NCBI RefSeq assembly: GCF_000016985.1
Contig: NC_009633.1
Location: 2,461,539 to 2,525,538 of the forward strand
DNA: 64,000 nucleotides
Source: Alkaliphilus metalliredigens QYMF
Lineage (GTDB): Bacteria; Bacillota; Clostridia; Peptostreptococcales; Natronincolaceae
Direction of reading: 5' to 3'
Both the position numbers and the translations under genes were made by a program. Shown piece by piece: positions 1 to 7,122 of the stretch. The notes under the pieces are model-generated. The model was not told where the DNA came from. It saw only the letters and a list, made by a program, of their open reading frames with translations, and did not search any database. Position 1 is the first letter of the stretch; each line of letters opens with the position of its first letter.

Positions 1-276
1 TCAAAATTTTTAAACACAAAACTTCATAGTCCTCCCTCTCCTAATGTTATTAAAAGGATAGCTGAATCATCTCAAGCTAGAGTGTCTTATGAAGAACTTA
101 TGGAGGCTGGGGGGTATTTAGAAGTAAATATCAACACATTATTGACATCACAGGAATTATGGATTCTAAAAAGTTGTTTATCATGGTATATGCAATCGCG
201 TAAGTGCACAGATCAAGAAGCATCCAAAGAAATGAATCATTTAATAGATAAAATGAACAAATTATGTGATGAATAG
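1..276 (+). CDS. XRE-family repressor-like protein, C-terminal part (5' end outside window)
   Basis: The frame is open from the first base and ends at 276, giving about 91 visible residues. The stretch PPSPNVIKRIA followed by SYEELMEAGGYL is typical of the last helices of a phage XRE (Cro/CI-type) helix-turn-helix repressor. The DNA-binding motif itself would lie left of the window. A GTG at 82 could be mistaken for a start, but coding character continues upstream of it. The likely role is control of lysogeny or early promoters, inferred from family and position at the left of the early region. Confidence 0.7.
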   Translation, partial: SKFLNTKLHSPPSPNVIKRIAESSQARVSYEELMEAGGYLEVNINTLLTSQELWILKSCLSWYMQSRKCTDQEASKEMNHLIDKMNKLCDE

Positions 277-319
277 TACAATCCATTAATTACATAAATT
301 TTACTATGGGGGTGGTGGT

Positions 320-499
320 ATGAAAACAAGAATTACAGTTGGTGGAGTCCCATGGGAAGAGCTAACGGAAGATCATCAACAAAGGGTTAAAGATTTTGTC
401 ACAGGACATGTTAGACGTATTGTATCAGAAGAAGTAAACAGCATGATTGAAAAAGGCAAATCAATGGAAGAGATTAAGAGGTTCTTAAAAATCAACTAA
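320..499 (+). CDS. Small phage protein of unknown function (59 aa)
   Basis: ATG at 320 is preceded by a G-rich ribosome site (GGGGGTGGTGG). The product is short and charged, with MKTRITVGGVPWEEL near the start and a predicted helical C-terminal half (EEVNSMIEKGKSMEEIKRF). I do not recognise a family. It follows the repressor fragment by 43 bases on the same strand and is probably an early-region protein. Confidence 0.55.
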   Translation: MKTRITVGGVPWEELTEDHQQRVKDFVTGHVRRIVSEEVNSMIEKGKSMEEIKRFLKIN

Positions 500-570
500 T
501 CGTAGGATGATAGCATTTTAACTATATAAATCTTTTTTAAAAAGATGAAAATTAGAAGGGAGGAACAACT

Positions 571-669
571 TTGGTCAAGCTATTCCTAAGGATGATAAGT
601 AATAGAAAATACAAAAGCAAGACTGTTTCAGATAAGATGATAAGAATGTGTTTAGGAAAGAGATATTAA
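571..669 (+). CDS. Possible 32-residue basic peptide
   Basis: TTG at 571 has GGGAGG at 558-563, about seven bases upstream. The frame encodes 32 residues rich in Lys, Arg and Met and ends at TAA 669. No family is recognised and the frame is short enough to arise by chance; the good ribosome site is the main support. The rest of 500-762 shows nothing else I can name. Confidence 0.25.
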   Translation: MVKLFLRMISNRKYKSKTVSDKMIRMCLGKRY

Positions 670-762
670 CTTGATAGCTTCTATATTTATTTTATCACTA
701 AAAGCACGTACTTAATTTGTAAAATCGGCAAGTTGACAAATTGACAAAAGGAGGGGTTTTGA

Positions 763-1032
763 ATGAATAGAGAGATAGGGCAAGTCCTTAGAGAGATCAG
801 AATCGAGAAGGGGTTAGTCATGCGAGAAATATCTAGTGGGATTCATTTAGATGTGGGCAAGATTAGTAAAATCGAAACCGGAAGAGGGGAGCTGAATGAT
901 ATGGAAGTACTAGCAAAATGGTCTGAACTTCTAAATTCAAAGGAACCAATGAAGATAGCATGTAAGACATGTCCATTATTTTCAAAGCTATATGGGAACT
1001 ATCAATTCCAGGCAAGTACAATACTAAACTAA
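763..1032 (+). CDS. XRE-family helix-turn-helix regulator (89 aa)
   Basis: ATG at 763 follows AAAGGAGGGG. Residues 1 to about 60 form an XRE helix-turn-helix domain (IGQVLREIRIEKGLVMREIS, then KISKIETGRGEL). Residues 67-75 hold a short CKTCPL cysteine pair that is not part of the usual HTH fold. It probably binds an early phage operator as a monomeric-domain regulator; that role is family knowledge, not seen here. It ends 14 bases before the YopX-like gene, so the two are probably co-transcribed. Confidence 0.8.
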   Translation: MNREIGQVLREIRIEKGLVMREISSGIHLDVGKISKIETGRGELNDMEVLAKWSELLNSKEPMKIACKTCPLFSKLYGNYQFQASTILN

Positions 1033-1046
1033 GGGGAGGGGAAGTT

Positions 1047-1427
1047 ATGAGAGATTTACTTTACAGAGCATTTAATCCAGAGGAAGGCAAGATGTTTTAC
1101 TTTGATTTAAGGCAGTACATGCAGCTGAGTGAATGCGGACAAGAAGATTTATGTCCATCACTACCAGTTGAAACCTTAGAAAGCTTGATGGAATTTACAG
1201 GACAAGCAGATTTTACAGAGGCAAAGATATTCGAAGAGGACATCATGCAGGGTCCAATAGATAAGGCATTGATTATTGTTAAGTGGGACAAGAGCCAGGG
1301 GCAATGGGTTAGTGTTAACTTAAATAATGGAGACAGCCTTCCACTATGGAGATTGACTAAATCATTTAAAGTGATTGGTAATTCTTACGAATCAAGTTTA
1401 GCAAAGGAATACAAAATCGCAAGATAG
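1047..1427 (+). CDS. YopX-family phage protein (126 aa)
   Basis: The pattern fits the YopX family: an N-terminal FNPEEGKMFYFDL segment, a central FTG followed by AKIFEEDI, and a C-terminal FKVIGNSYES. YopX proteins are common in the early regions of Firmicute prophages and have no established biochemical role. ATG 1047 is chosen because GGGGAGGGG lies just upstream. An earlier in-frame ATG at 969 would overlap the XRE gene and lacks a ribosome site. Confidence 0.7.
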   Translation: MRDLLYRAFNPEEGKMFYFDLRQYMQLSECGQEDLCPSLPVETLESLMEFTGQADFTEAKIFEEDIMQGPIDKALIIVKWDKSQGQWVSVNLNNGDSLPLWRLTKSFKVIGNSYESSLAKEYKIAR

Positions 1428-1438
1428 GGGGAAAGCAA

Positions 1439-1555
1439 ATGAGAACATTTATTTTTACTGGGACTGTGAGAGAGCTAAGAGATTATCTTAAAAAATGGCA
1501 ACAAAATAACCGACCAGCGGGAACTGAATCGGCTATTACATTGGGTTTTAAATAG
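1439..1555 (+). CDS. Small phage protein (38 aa)
   Basis: ATG 1439 follows AGGGGGAAAGC and sits 12 bases after the YopX stop. The product has 38 residues. Its last ten codons lie inside the first copy of a repeated element (see 1523-1580). No family recognised. The good ribosome site and operon-like spacing support it; the size keeps confidence moderate. Confidence 0.45.
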   Translation: MRTFIFTGTVRELRDYLKKWQQNNRPAGTESAITLGFK

Positions 1556-1580
1556 ACTGTTACTAGTATTATAGCATATT
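1523..1580. repeat. Dispersed repeat, copy 1 (partner at 2823-2880)
   Basis: Both copies begin ACTGAATCGGCTAT, share GGGTTTTAAAT, then ACTGTTA and an AT-rich tail, exactly 1300 bases apart. Copy 1 overlaps the end of the 38-residue gene and runs into the leader of the next gene; copy 2 is intergenic. The function is not evident. It could be an operator, a promoter or the remains of a duplicated small gene. Confidence 0.6.
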
Positions 1581-1627
1581 ATTCCAACAAAAACACTTAC
1601 AAAATATAAAAAAGGAGAGGATCGAAG

Positions 1628-1954
1628 ATGGCAGGAGATTTTTCAGCTGAGCTTAATCTAGCAACTCTTATTAACGGTGAGCTTAACGATGAATTCAAAT
1701 CACTTTATCAAGATGTACTCAAGTCACTTAAGAAAGGAGAGAAGGGGAAGGTAACAATCAATGTACACATCAATCGTATTCAAGACATGGACACCATGGT
1801 AGGCATAGAGTATGACATCAAGAGTCAAAAACCAACTAGAAGGAAATCTAGTATGGCCGTTATTAAAGATGTTGATGGCCAATTATCACTGATGACAGAT
1901 AGGCCCAAGGAACCACTAGATAATATCACGATGTTAAAGCAAGCTAAAGAATAA
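1628..1954 (+). CDS. Phage protein of unknown function (108 aa)
   Basis: ATG 1628 is preceded by AAAAAAGGAGAGG. The product is 108 residues, acidic at the N-terminus, with a beta-strand-like middle (GKVTINVHINRI) and a basic KPTRRKSS patch around residues 70-77. It lies 62 bases before the DUF2303-like gene, and both are early phage genes that may act together. I cannot name a family. Confidence 0.65.
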   Translation: MAGDFSAELNLATLINGELNDEFKSLYQDVLKSLKKGEKGKVTINVHINRIQDMDTMVGIEYDIKSQKPTRRKSSMAVIKDVDGQLSLMTDRPKEPLDNITMLKQAKE

Positions 1955-2016
1955 AAGCAATATATGAAAATGGACAAGCATTACCCAATAAATCAAATGA
2001 GGGGGAATTATTAACA

Positions 2017-2757
2017 ATGGAAAAGGCAACGAATACAACTAATGTGAAGGTAGAAGTAAAGGAAGGAACTGAAACACTAAAACTGATTCATGAACCAATG
2101 CAAACAAGAAAGATCCATGAATGGAATAAAAGGGATTATGACTTGGAATCATTGCAAGCAGTTATTGATTTAGTAGAGCGAAAAGGAACATTAGAAAATA
2201 GCATGATCTTCTATAGTACGTCTTCAATCAGAGTCATTTTAGATGATTCTATCCAGGATAGACCATTAGATCATGCAACATATAAATTCCAAATCTCTGA
2301 TGAGCTACATAATTGGAAGCAAGTATTTGGACAAAGATTAAAGCAAAAGGAATTAGTAGATTTCTTAAAACGCCTGGACGATGATGAGGTTCAAAATCGA
2401 GAAGAACTAATCATGAATGTCCGTAAGCTGCAGGTCATGACAGAAATCAAAGGTGAATATAGATATGACGATGATGGCAATGTTTCAGTGATGTACAAAG
2501 AAAGCAATGGTAGAGAGGGCTTGATGGCACTTCCTAGATACATATTCATTACCCTACCAATCTTAAACGAGGGAGATCATAAACCAACATTAGAACTGGA
2601 ATTAGAGTTAATCAAGCCAAAGGCAGAAGATGAAAAACCAGCTATCGTCATCACTTGCCCAAAGCTCAAAAAGCACATGGATGATGCAGTGAAGTGTGAG
2701 ATTGATAAGTTGAAATCAGCATTACCTGAACACCTAATCATAGCTGGAAGAGACTAA
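2017..2757 (+). CDS. DUF2303-like (YfdQ-type) phage protein (246 aa)
   Basis: ATG 2017 follows GAGGGGGAATT. The architecture recalls DUF2303/YfdQ early phage proteins: an N-terminal segment before a Phe/Tyr-rich core (ATYKFQISDELHNWKQVFG), a helical FLKRLDDDE region near residue 125, and a C-terminal beta-rich part. The biochemical role of that family is unknown. The assignment rests on general resemblance, so treat it as tentative. It lies between the 108-residue gene and the replication gene. Confidence 0.5.
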   Translation: MEKATNTTNVKVEVKEGTETLKLIHEPMQTRKIHEWNKRDYDLESLQAVIDLVERKGTLENSMIFYSTSSIRVILDDSIQDRPLDHATYKFQISDELHNWKQVFGQRLKQKELVDFLKRLDDDEVQNREELIMNVRKLQVMTEIKGEYRYDDDGNVSVMYKESNGREGLMALPRYIFITLPILNEGDHKPTLELELELIKPKAEDEKPAIVITCPKLKKHMDDAVKCEIDKLKSALPEHLIIAGRD

Positions 2758-2764
2758 TAGTAGA

Positions 2765-2787
2765 AGAGGCGTATCTAATGCGCCTCT
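2765..2787 (+). terminator. Stem-loop after the DUF2303-like gene
   Basis: AGAGGCG and CGCCTCT form a perfect 7-bp stem with a 9-base loop directly after the stop codon. No long T-run follows, so it may be an mRNA 3'-end stabiliser or a weak terminator rather than a strong one. Confidence 0.4.
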
Positions 2788-2822
2788 CCTATCAATGCCA
2801 TAAGAACAAGAAACGATTGATG

Positions 2823-2880
2823 ACTGAATCGGCTATCAGATAGGGTTTTAAATTACTGTTATTAATATCATGGAATATTT
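2823..2880. repeat. Dispersed repeat, copy 2 (partner at 1523-1580)
   Basis: Second copy of the roughly 58-base element, roughly 80% identical by eye. It occupies the leader of the replisome organiser gene and ends about ten bases before its ribosome site. A weaker resemblance (TATCGGTTTTAAATATTG) occurs near 4870. Confidence 0.6.
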
Positions 2881-2894
2881 CGAGGGGGATAGAT

Positions 2895-3374
2895 ATGGCT
2901 GTTTATAGACAAATTCAGATTAGCTTCTGGCAAGATGACTTCATTCTTGATTTAACTCCAGAAGAAAAATACTTTTATATATATTTAATGACCAATTCTA
3001 AAACAAGCCAATGTGGCATTTATGAACTTCCTAAAAAAGTGATTGAGTTTGAAACGGGATACAACAGAGAAACAGTAGAAAAGCTCATTAATCGTTTTAT
3101 AGACTATGGGAAAGTTCTATACTGTGATGACGCTAATGAGATTATGATCTTAAATTGGATCAAGCATAACTCAAACCCTTCACACAAGGTAGTTACACGT
3201 ATCAAAAAAGAATTGCAAGAAATAAAAAGTGGGGAATTTGTTGAGAAATTTTATACCCTATGTATAGGGTATCCATACCCTATGTATAGGGTATGGATAC
3301 CCCATCGATACTCAGCCACAAAAAGAAAAAGAAAAAGAAGAAGAAAAAGAATTAAAGAAAGATATACCCAATAA
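2895..3374 (+). CDS. Phage replisome organiser (DnaD-like), N-terminal part of a frameshifted gene
   Basis: ATG 2895 follows GAGGGGG. Residues 1 to about 110 match the N-terminal winged-helix domain of phage replisome organisers (YRQIQISFWQDDFILDLTPE, then YIYLMTNSKTSQCGIYELP). Such proteins open the phage origin and help load helicase. From about residue 120 the frame passes through a 22-bp tandem duplication, after which it turns into an Arg/Lys run and stops. Removing one 22-bp unit puts it in frame with the gene at 3379-3819, whose frame reads QPQKEKEKEEEKELKKDI across the same bases. I conclude the gene is broken, or reads through by an unknown means. Confidence 0.75.
   Translation: MAVYRQIQISFWQDDFILDLTPEEKYFYIYLMTNSKTSQCGIYELPKKVIEFETGYNRETVEKLINRFIDYGKVLYCDDANEIMILNWIKHNSNPSHKVVTRIKKELQEIKSGEFVEKFYTLCIGYPYPMYRVWIPHRYSATKRKRKRRRKRIKERYTQ
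3253..3304. repeat. 22-bp tandem duplication with inverted repeats (possible phage origin iterons)
   Basis: Two 22-bp units, 3253-3274 and 3275-3296, differ only at their last two bases (CC versus GG). A partial third copy (ATACCCC) follows. Each unit contains ACCCTA-N4-TAGGGT, and the junction forms GGGTATCCATACCC, so the block is strongly self-complementary. Because 22 is not a multiple of three, the duplication shifts the reading frame of the initiator gene. Iteron-type origins inside phage initiator genes are well known, so an origin role is plausible but inferred. Confidence 0.7.
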
Positions 3375-3378
3375 TTCA

Positions 3379-3819
3379 TTGTCAAAGGGAAACCCCAAAA
3401 TCCCCTTTGACGATATCGTATCCACCTACAACAAAACATGCACTTCTATGCCTAAAGTGACTAAAGCAACGAAGAAAAGGCAAGGGCTCATGCGAAGCAG
3501 ATGGAAGAGTAATCCTGATATAACTGTATTCGAGAGATTATTTGCCATGGCTGAAGCCAGTGATTTCTTAAGTGGCAGAAATGGAAAATGGACAAATTGC
3601 AACTTTGACTGGCTTTTGAACGAGGATAATATGATCAAGACCCTTGAGGGCAGCTATGAAAATAAGGAAAGTCCAAAGTCTAAAGTCAACAATAGAGAGG
3701 CACTAAAAACTAAATTTCATTTAGCCGAGAGTAGGGGAAAGGGCTACTCAAATAATGATCTGGAAAATATGCTTTTAAATAAAAATAAACAGGGTGTGGT
3801 GAAGAACAATGTTACATAA
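3379..3819 (+). CDS. Phage replisome organiser, C-terminal part of a frameshifted gene
   Basis: This is the continuation, in the other frame, of the gene starting at 2895. The open frame extends upstream through the Lys/Glu-rich linker, so the TTG at 3379 is only a nominal start. The region around FDDIVSTYNKTC, then VTKATKKRQGLMRSRW and NCNFDWLLNEDNMIKTLEG, is the conserved C-terminal domain of phage replisome organisers. The intact protein would be about 300 residues. Whether the fragment is translated separately is unknown. Confidence 0.7.
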   Translation: MSKGNPKIPFDDIVSTYNKTCTSMPKVTKATKKRQGLMRSRWKSNPDITVFERLFAMAEASDFLSGRNGKWTNCNFDWLLNEDNMIKTLEGSYENKESPKSKVNNREALKTKFHLAESRGKGYSNNDLENMLLNKNKQGVVKNNVT

Positions 3820-3979
3820 TGGGAGGCTGTTGGGGAAAGAGCAGTTAGATCCACTTATTGATAACTTTTTAGCTTTTTATATTTCCATCGTCAAAGGTTA
3901 CACACCAGATAAAAGCCTAGCAAAGATGGGAATCTACAAAGCTCATAATAGTCCATCCAAGAAGGTGAAAATGAATTAA
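3809..3979 (+). CDS. Small phage protein (56 aa)
   Basis: ATG 3809 overlaps the end of the replisome organiser frame by 11 bases, with GGTGTGGTGAAG upstream. The product has 56 residues with a basic C-terminus. It occupies the position where many phages carry small replication-associated proteins. I do not recognise it. Its stop overlaps the next start (TAATG), which supports translational coupling. Confidence 0.5.
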   Translation: MLHNGRLLGKEQLDPLIDNFLAFYISIVKGYTPDKSLAKMGIYKAHNSPSKKVKMN

Positions 3980-4152
3980 TGATGGATAGGAGAATATGGT
4001 GTAAGACTAGAAAAATAGCTGAGTTAGTGATAGATCATGGAGCTGGCTTAACTGAGGTGATCAATGAAGAATTGAGTGCTATGAGATCAGAGGGGGATGA
4101 TGAATGTGACTGTCAAAATGCCTGTATTAGCCAAAGATCATTCGTGGGTTAG
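3979..4152 (+). CDS. Small cysteine-containing phage protein (57 aa)
   Basis: Starts at ATG 3979 overlapping the previous stop, with another ATG at 3982. The 57-residue product has a CDCQNAC cysteine cluster near its C-terminus that could bind metal. It overlaps the next gene by 56 bases in a different frame. Coupled starts argue for a real gene; the long overlap argues for caution. Confidence 0.35.
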   Translation: MMDRRIWCKTRKIAELVIDHGAGLTEVINEELSAMRSEGDDECDCQNACISQRSFVG

Positions 4153-4393
4153 ACATAGATTGAAACTTCATGAAGAGCATGATGAACTTCAACAAGCAAT
4201 ATTTGGAGTAAAGGATAATATAGGGCATGTAGCTGCAGAAGCTCTTGATACAATTCAAGTTTGCATAGGCATATTGGACAAGGTGGAAGAAGAAGTTCCA
4301 GGAATGGTGAAAAAAGAAATATTCAATCACAATCGAAAGCTATTGGAGAGAGGCTGGAAGGTGAAGAAGGTTATACAAATTACAGAAGATTAA
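4097..4393 (+). CDS. MazG-like phage nucleotide pyrophosphohydrolase candidate (98 aa)
   Basis: The helical pattern LKLHEEHDELQQAI followed by VAAEALDTIQVCIGIL resembles the EE..E ... E..D metal-binding helices of all-alpha NTP pyrophosphatases (MazG-like), which phages often carry. If so it would hydrolyse NTPs or dNTPs with magnesium. ATG 4097 abuts the G-rich ribosome site; GTG 4106 has better spacing to AGGGGG and may be the true start. Substrate unknown. Confidence 0.5.
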   Translation: MMNVTVKMPVLAKDHSWVRHRLKLHEEHDELQQAIFGVKDNIGHVAAEALDTIQVCIGILDKVEEEVPGMVKKEIFNHNRKLLERGWKVKKVIQITED

Positions 4394-4412
4394 TAAAAGG
4401 TGGGGTGATCAG

Positions 4413-4634
4413 ATGGATATTGGAAACCTGGTTAATGTATCTGACATCAAAAGCGATTTATATTGTAAAACCGGTGAGATTCTTTACGTAGATCAAAACA
4501 AGCGAAAAGCTTTAGTGATGTTTAAGCTTTTGGTCAAAGTAGCAGGATGCTATGAGTTTAGATGTGTAGCAGACTTATTTGAATTTCATCAACTCTATGA
4601 AATCAAAAACATCAAGAGAAGACAGGTAGGATAG
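4413..4634 (+). CDS. Small phage protein (73 aa)
   Basis: ATG 4413 follows AAAGGTGGGGTG. The product looks like a small beta-rich fold (TGEILYVDQNKRKALVMFKL) of the kind seen in SH3-like or KOW-like domains, but I cannot assign a family. It is 19 bases after the MazG-like gene and 11 before the next gene, so it is part of the same early transcript. Confidence 0.6.
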   Translation: MDIGNLVNVSDIKSDLYCKTGEILYVDQNKRKALVMFKLLVKVAGCYEFRCVADLFEFHQLYEIKNIKRRQVG

Positions 4635-4645
4635 GGGGACATACA

Positions 4646-4837
4646 ATGCAGAAGAAGTCAGAGGTTGAGAGTGGAAAAAAGGATATGCTAGGGCATCAAA
4701 TGAAAGACTTTATTGATGGGGTGCTTGAAAGAGCAGAAGAAGATAGAAAGCTAGATCATATTAATATTTCAATCAGCAATCACAATGGGGCCCTTCAAAT
4801 GGACTATACATTTAGGGATAGGAAGAAGGCTTATTAG
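4646..4837 (+). CDS. Small phage protein (63 aa)
   Basis: ATG 4646 follows ATAGGGGGAC. The product is charged: a helical N-terminal half and a beta-like C-terminal half (HINISISNHNGALQMDYTF). No family recognised. It is the last gene of the plus-strand early run before the two minus-strand accessory genes. Confidence 0.55.
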   Translation: MQKKSEVESGKKDMLGHQMKDFIDGVLERAEEDRKLDHINISISNHNGALQMDYTFRDRKKAY

Positions 4838-4912
4838 TACGATTGTTTTAGATAATGCGACTTAATATATCGGTTTTAAATATTGAAAAGGAGGTAATTG
4901 ATTTATTATTTA

Positions 4913-5353
4913 TCATTTATCATACCATCTCTGGTAAAGATAAATAATTGGAACAAAACCTAACAGTAAGAGATAAAGTCCGAAATTACCCATGTTAACC
5001 ATTTGATAGAGTCCAAATTTTTCAAAAATAAAAGGACTGATTATAAATGCTTGAATTGCATCTATAATTATATTAGTACCAAAAAACAACCATTTATTTT
5101 GGTAAGTATAATAAAACACAAGTATTGTAATTACAGGAAGTAATCCATAGTTAAAAGCTGAAATATTAGTAAGGAAAAATAAATTGTTTGTTATTTCCCA
5201 CCAGTTCCAGATTTCAGCAACTTGCCAAAAAATTGAAGTTAATACTATAGTGAAGAAAGCAACTGAAAGAAAGTGTTTTACTCGTTTTAAATCTAAGAAA
5301 AATAGTACAAACCAAGGAGCTATAAGTGTTATCCATAATAGTAATTGCGTCAT
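4913..5353 (-). CDS. CBO0543-like integral membrane protein (146 aa)
   Basis: The product has four to five hydrophobic segments and an early DLKRVKHFL motif like the D(L)KR motif of the CBO0543 family of small Firmicute membrane proteins, whose function is unknown. I start it at 5353 because GGAGG (complement of 5363-5367) lies nine bases upstream; a longer frame from 5389 lacks a good ribosome site. It lies opposite to the surrounding phage genes, which is typical of a lysogenic accessory gene (moron). Confidence 0.6.
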   Translation of the reverse strand: MTQLLLWITLIAPWFVLFFLDLKRVKHFLSVAFFTIVLTSIFWQVAEIWNWWEITNNLFFLTNISAFNYGLLPVITILVFYYTYQNKWLFFGTNIIIDAIQAFIISPFIFEKFGLYQMVNMGNFGLYLLLLGFVPIIYLYQRWYDK

Positions 5354-5503
5354 ATTAGGTAGCCTCCAAAGAATCTTTTTAAGTATCATCCTACAATCAA
5401 AACCAATTTATACATAAATAAGGTTATTATCATTACACATTTCAATAACTATGCAAAGTAGCCATGGATGAAAAAAGGAGTTATATTAACTCCTTCAAGC
5501 ATA

Positions 5504-5689
5504 TTATTTGTTTTTATAACTATCTATTAGTTGTCTTTCGCCCATTTCAACTAGTTTTCTTACAACATATCCAGTATGATTTGAAGCAAGAGCTCTTGGG
5601 TCATCAACACCAAACTCTTGAGCAGTTTCCATTTTGAATTTTTCAAAAGCTTGACGAGCTTCAGGCACAACAAGTTTATTTCTAGCCAA
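5504..5689 (-). CDS. Alpha/beta-type small acid-soluble spore protein
   Basis: The N-terminus ARNKLVVPEARQAFEKFKME and the phrase TAQEFGV match the alpha/beta SASP family; the C-terminal half (YVVRKLVEMGERQLIDSY) fits the second SASP motif. These proteins coat DNA in the forespore and protect it from UV and heat. GPR-type proteases recognise an E-F/I-A-like site, here around TAQEFGV. The start is TTG, with AAAGGAG upstream. At 61 residues it is near normal family length. It lies inside the prophage on the opposite strand, so it is probably phage-carried and expressed in the forespore. Confidence 0.85.
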   Translation of the reverse strand: MARNKLVVPEARQAFEKFKMETAQEFGVDDPRALASNHTGYVVRKLVEMGERQLIDSYKNK

Positions 5690-5866
5690 TACTCTTCACT
5701 CCTTTTAATGATTTAATATTACCTTCGTAGTATATAGGATGCGAAAAATGGAAAACAAATATACTAAGCAGAAATTGTAATTAGAGTAATTTCATAAAAA
5801 AAAGGTACGGTCAGAAATCATATTGCATATACTGAAACAAAGATAATAAGTTGGGAGGATATAAGG

Positions 5867-6073
5867 GTGAGGTGTCAAAATTGCGAATGTAATATTTACT
5901 CTCAAAGGCTGTCTGAAAGTAAGTGCAAAACTTGTGGAGAAGTGATTATATCACCACACAAACCAGGTGCTCTGTATTGTGGACCATGTGCTACGGAAAA
6001 TGAGTTGTGTCAGCAATGTGGCAAGAAAAAATGCAATGAGCAAACATCGAAGTGCTTTGAGTTGGTGACATAG
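5867..6073 (+). CDS. Cysteine-rich zinc-ribbon protein (68 aa)
   Basis: GTG 5867 follows TTGGGAGG. The 68-residue product has about a dozen cysteines in C-x2-C pairs (CQNC, CKTC, CGPC, CQQC), indicating two or three small zinc ribbons. The function is unknown; small zinc-ribbon proteins of this type can be regulators or adaptors. It is divergent from the SASP gene across a 177-base region that must hold both promoters. Confidence 0.65.
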   Translation: MRCQNCECNIYSQRLSESKCKTCGEVIISPHKPGALYCGPCATENELCQQCGKKKCNEQTSKCFELVT

Positions 6074-6155
6074 CATAAACTGTATCAATCATTGAATAAG
6101 TAGACAGAATTATTTTATCAAATTAATAAGCATGAGTCCTACTGGACATCCAGCG

Positions 6156-6198
6156 GACACTACTGAGCTATAGAAATATAGTTTAGTGGTGTCTTTTT
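6156..6198 (+). terminator. Strong intrinsic terminator before the late regulator
   Basis: A 17-bp stem (6156-6172 with 6177-6193, three G-U pairs) is closed by a GAAA tetraloop and followed by TTTTT. It ends the transcript carrying the zinc-ribbon gene and isolates the late regulator, whose ribosome site follows closely. Confidence 0.8.
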
Positions 6199-6224
6199 AA
6201 TTAATGTAAAAGGAGGCACAAGGG

Positions 6225-6698
6225 ATGAATTATTACAAATCAACAGAAAAGTTTTTATATAATTATAATGCATTGAAAGCATGTATTGAAAATATGCAGT
6301 GTGAGTTGGAAGAGATGGGAGAAGGAAATCACATTGGTATTCGAGGGCTATCGGTGAAAGAAAAAACAAGTACTACTTTTGAATTTAATTCAATGACGGA
6401 AAATGAAGCAATTAATAGCATAGAACGAAAGGATTTATTAATAAGTCGCATTCATTCTATCAAGCGAAAGATTACTAGAATTGACCGAGCCATAGAATCC
6501 ATTGATCAAAATGAAAGAGAGATAATTGAAAAAAGATACCTTATGGGAAAACAGTGGTGGGAAATTGCTTATGAAGTAAAATTTAGTGAAAGACATTGCA
6601 AACGTATAAGAAATGAGGCCATTGAAAAAATAGCTGTGGCATTGTTTGGAGAAGATGTCCTTTTTACGTCCCTTTTTAGTGAGAAAAATGTTATATAA
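6225..6698 (+). CDS. Phage late transcription regulator, sigma-70 region 4-like (ArpU/RinA type, 157 aa)
   Basis: ATG 6225 follows AAAAGGAGGC. The C-terminal part (DQNEREIIEKRYLMGKQWWE, then HCKRIRNEAIEKIA) has the layout of a sigma region-4 helix-turn-helix as found in ArpU/RinA-like phage late activators. Residues 1 to about 95 form a helical coiled-coil-like region. Family knowledge suggests activation of packaging and structural genes. Its position just before them fits. Confidence 0.7.
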   Translation: MNYYKSTEKFLYNYNALKACIENMQCELEEMGEGNHIGIRGLSVKEKTSTTFEFNSMTENEAINSIERKDLLISRIHSIKRKITRIDRAIESIDQNEREIIEKRYLMGKQWWEIAYEVKFSERHCKRIRNEAIEKIAVALFGEDVLFTSLFSEKNVI

Positions 6699-6742
6699 TA
6701 ATAGTGTGGTCTTTTATAAAACAGCGACAAGTAATTTTTGAT

Positions 6743-6775
6743 AACCCTGCTAGGTACTCTAATGGGGTTTTCTCA
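6743..6775 (+). terminator. Terminator-like hairpin, copy 1
   Basis: AACCCTGCTAG and CTAATGGGGTT form an 11-base-pair arm with one mismatch and a GTACT loop, followed by TTCTC. It is nearly the same sequence as the hairpin at 7123-7151, so the two flank the 69-residue gene. Confidence 0.55.
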
Positions 6776-6796
6776 TGGCCAAATGAGGTGAGCATA

Positions 6797-7006
6797 ATGG
6801 AGAAGTACAGAGTAAAAGCAAAATTTCATAAAAGAGAAATAGTTTGTATTTCTCAAATTCTGTGTTCAGATTGTCCAGAGAGTAATAATTGTCAAGACAT
6901 AGATATTTTTATAGAACAGAAATATCAAGGGGTACGAGATTGTATGAGTCACGATAGTCATGAGAAAAGAAATGGTAAGCTCAAACAAAGAAGATGGGGA
7001 AAGTAG
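6797..7006 (+). CDS. Small cysteine-containing phage protein (69 aa)
   Basis: ATG 6797 is chosen because GAGGTG sits seven bases upstream; a longer frame from 6704 would read through the hairpin at 6743. The product has CSDCPESNNC around residues 23-32, a possible small metal site, and a very basic C-terminus. No family recognised. It is bracketed by two near-identical terminator-like hairpins. Confidence 0.5.
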   Translation: MEKYRVKAKFHKREIVCISQILCSDCPESNNCQDIDIFIEQKYQGVRDCMSHDSHEKRNGKLKQRRWGK

Positions 7007-7122
7007 AGAAAAATAATTTGCTTTAAAACGTAATCTAAATGTAACAGACATAATAATATAATGATGATAAAATAATAACAAACAGACATATCTTATTTCC
7101 CCTTATAAATAAGATATATGAT

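Noticed and set aside
3310-3374. Programmed frameshift on the A-rich tract to rejoin the replisome organiser
   Set aside because: The needed shift is +1 (or -2), while the A-rich runs favour -1; the 22-bp duplication explains the break more simply.
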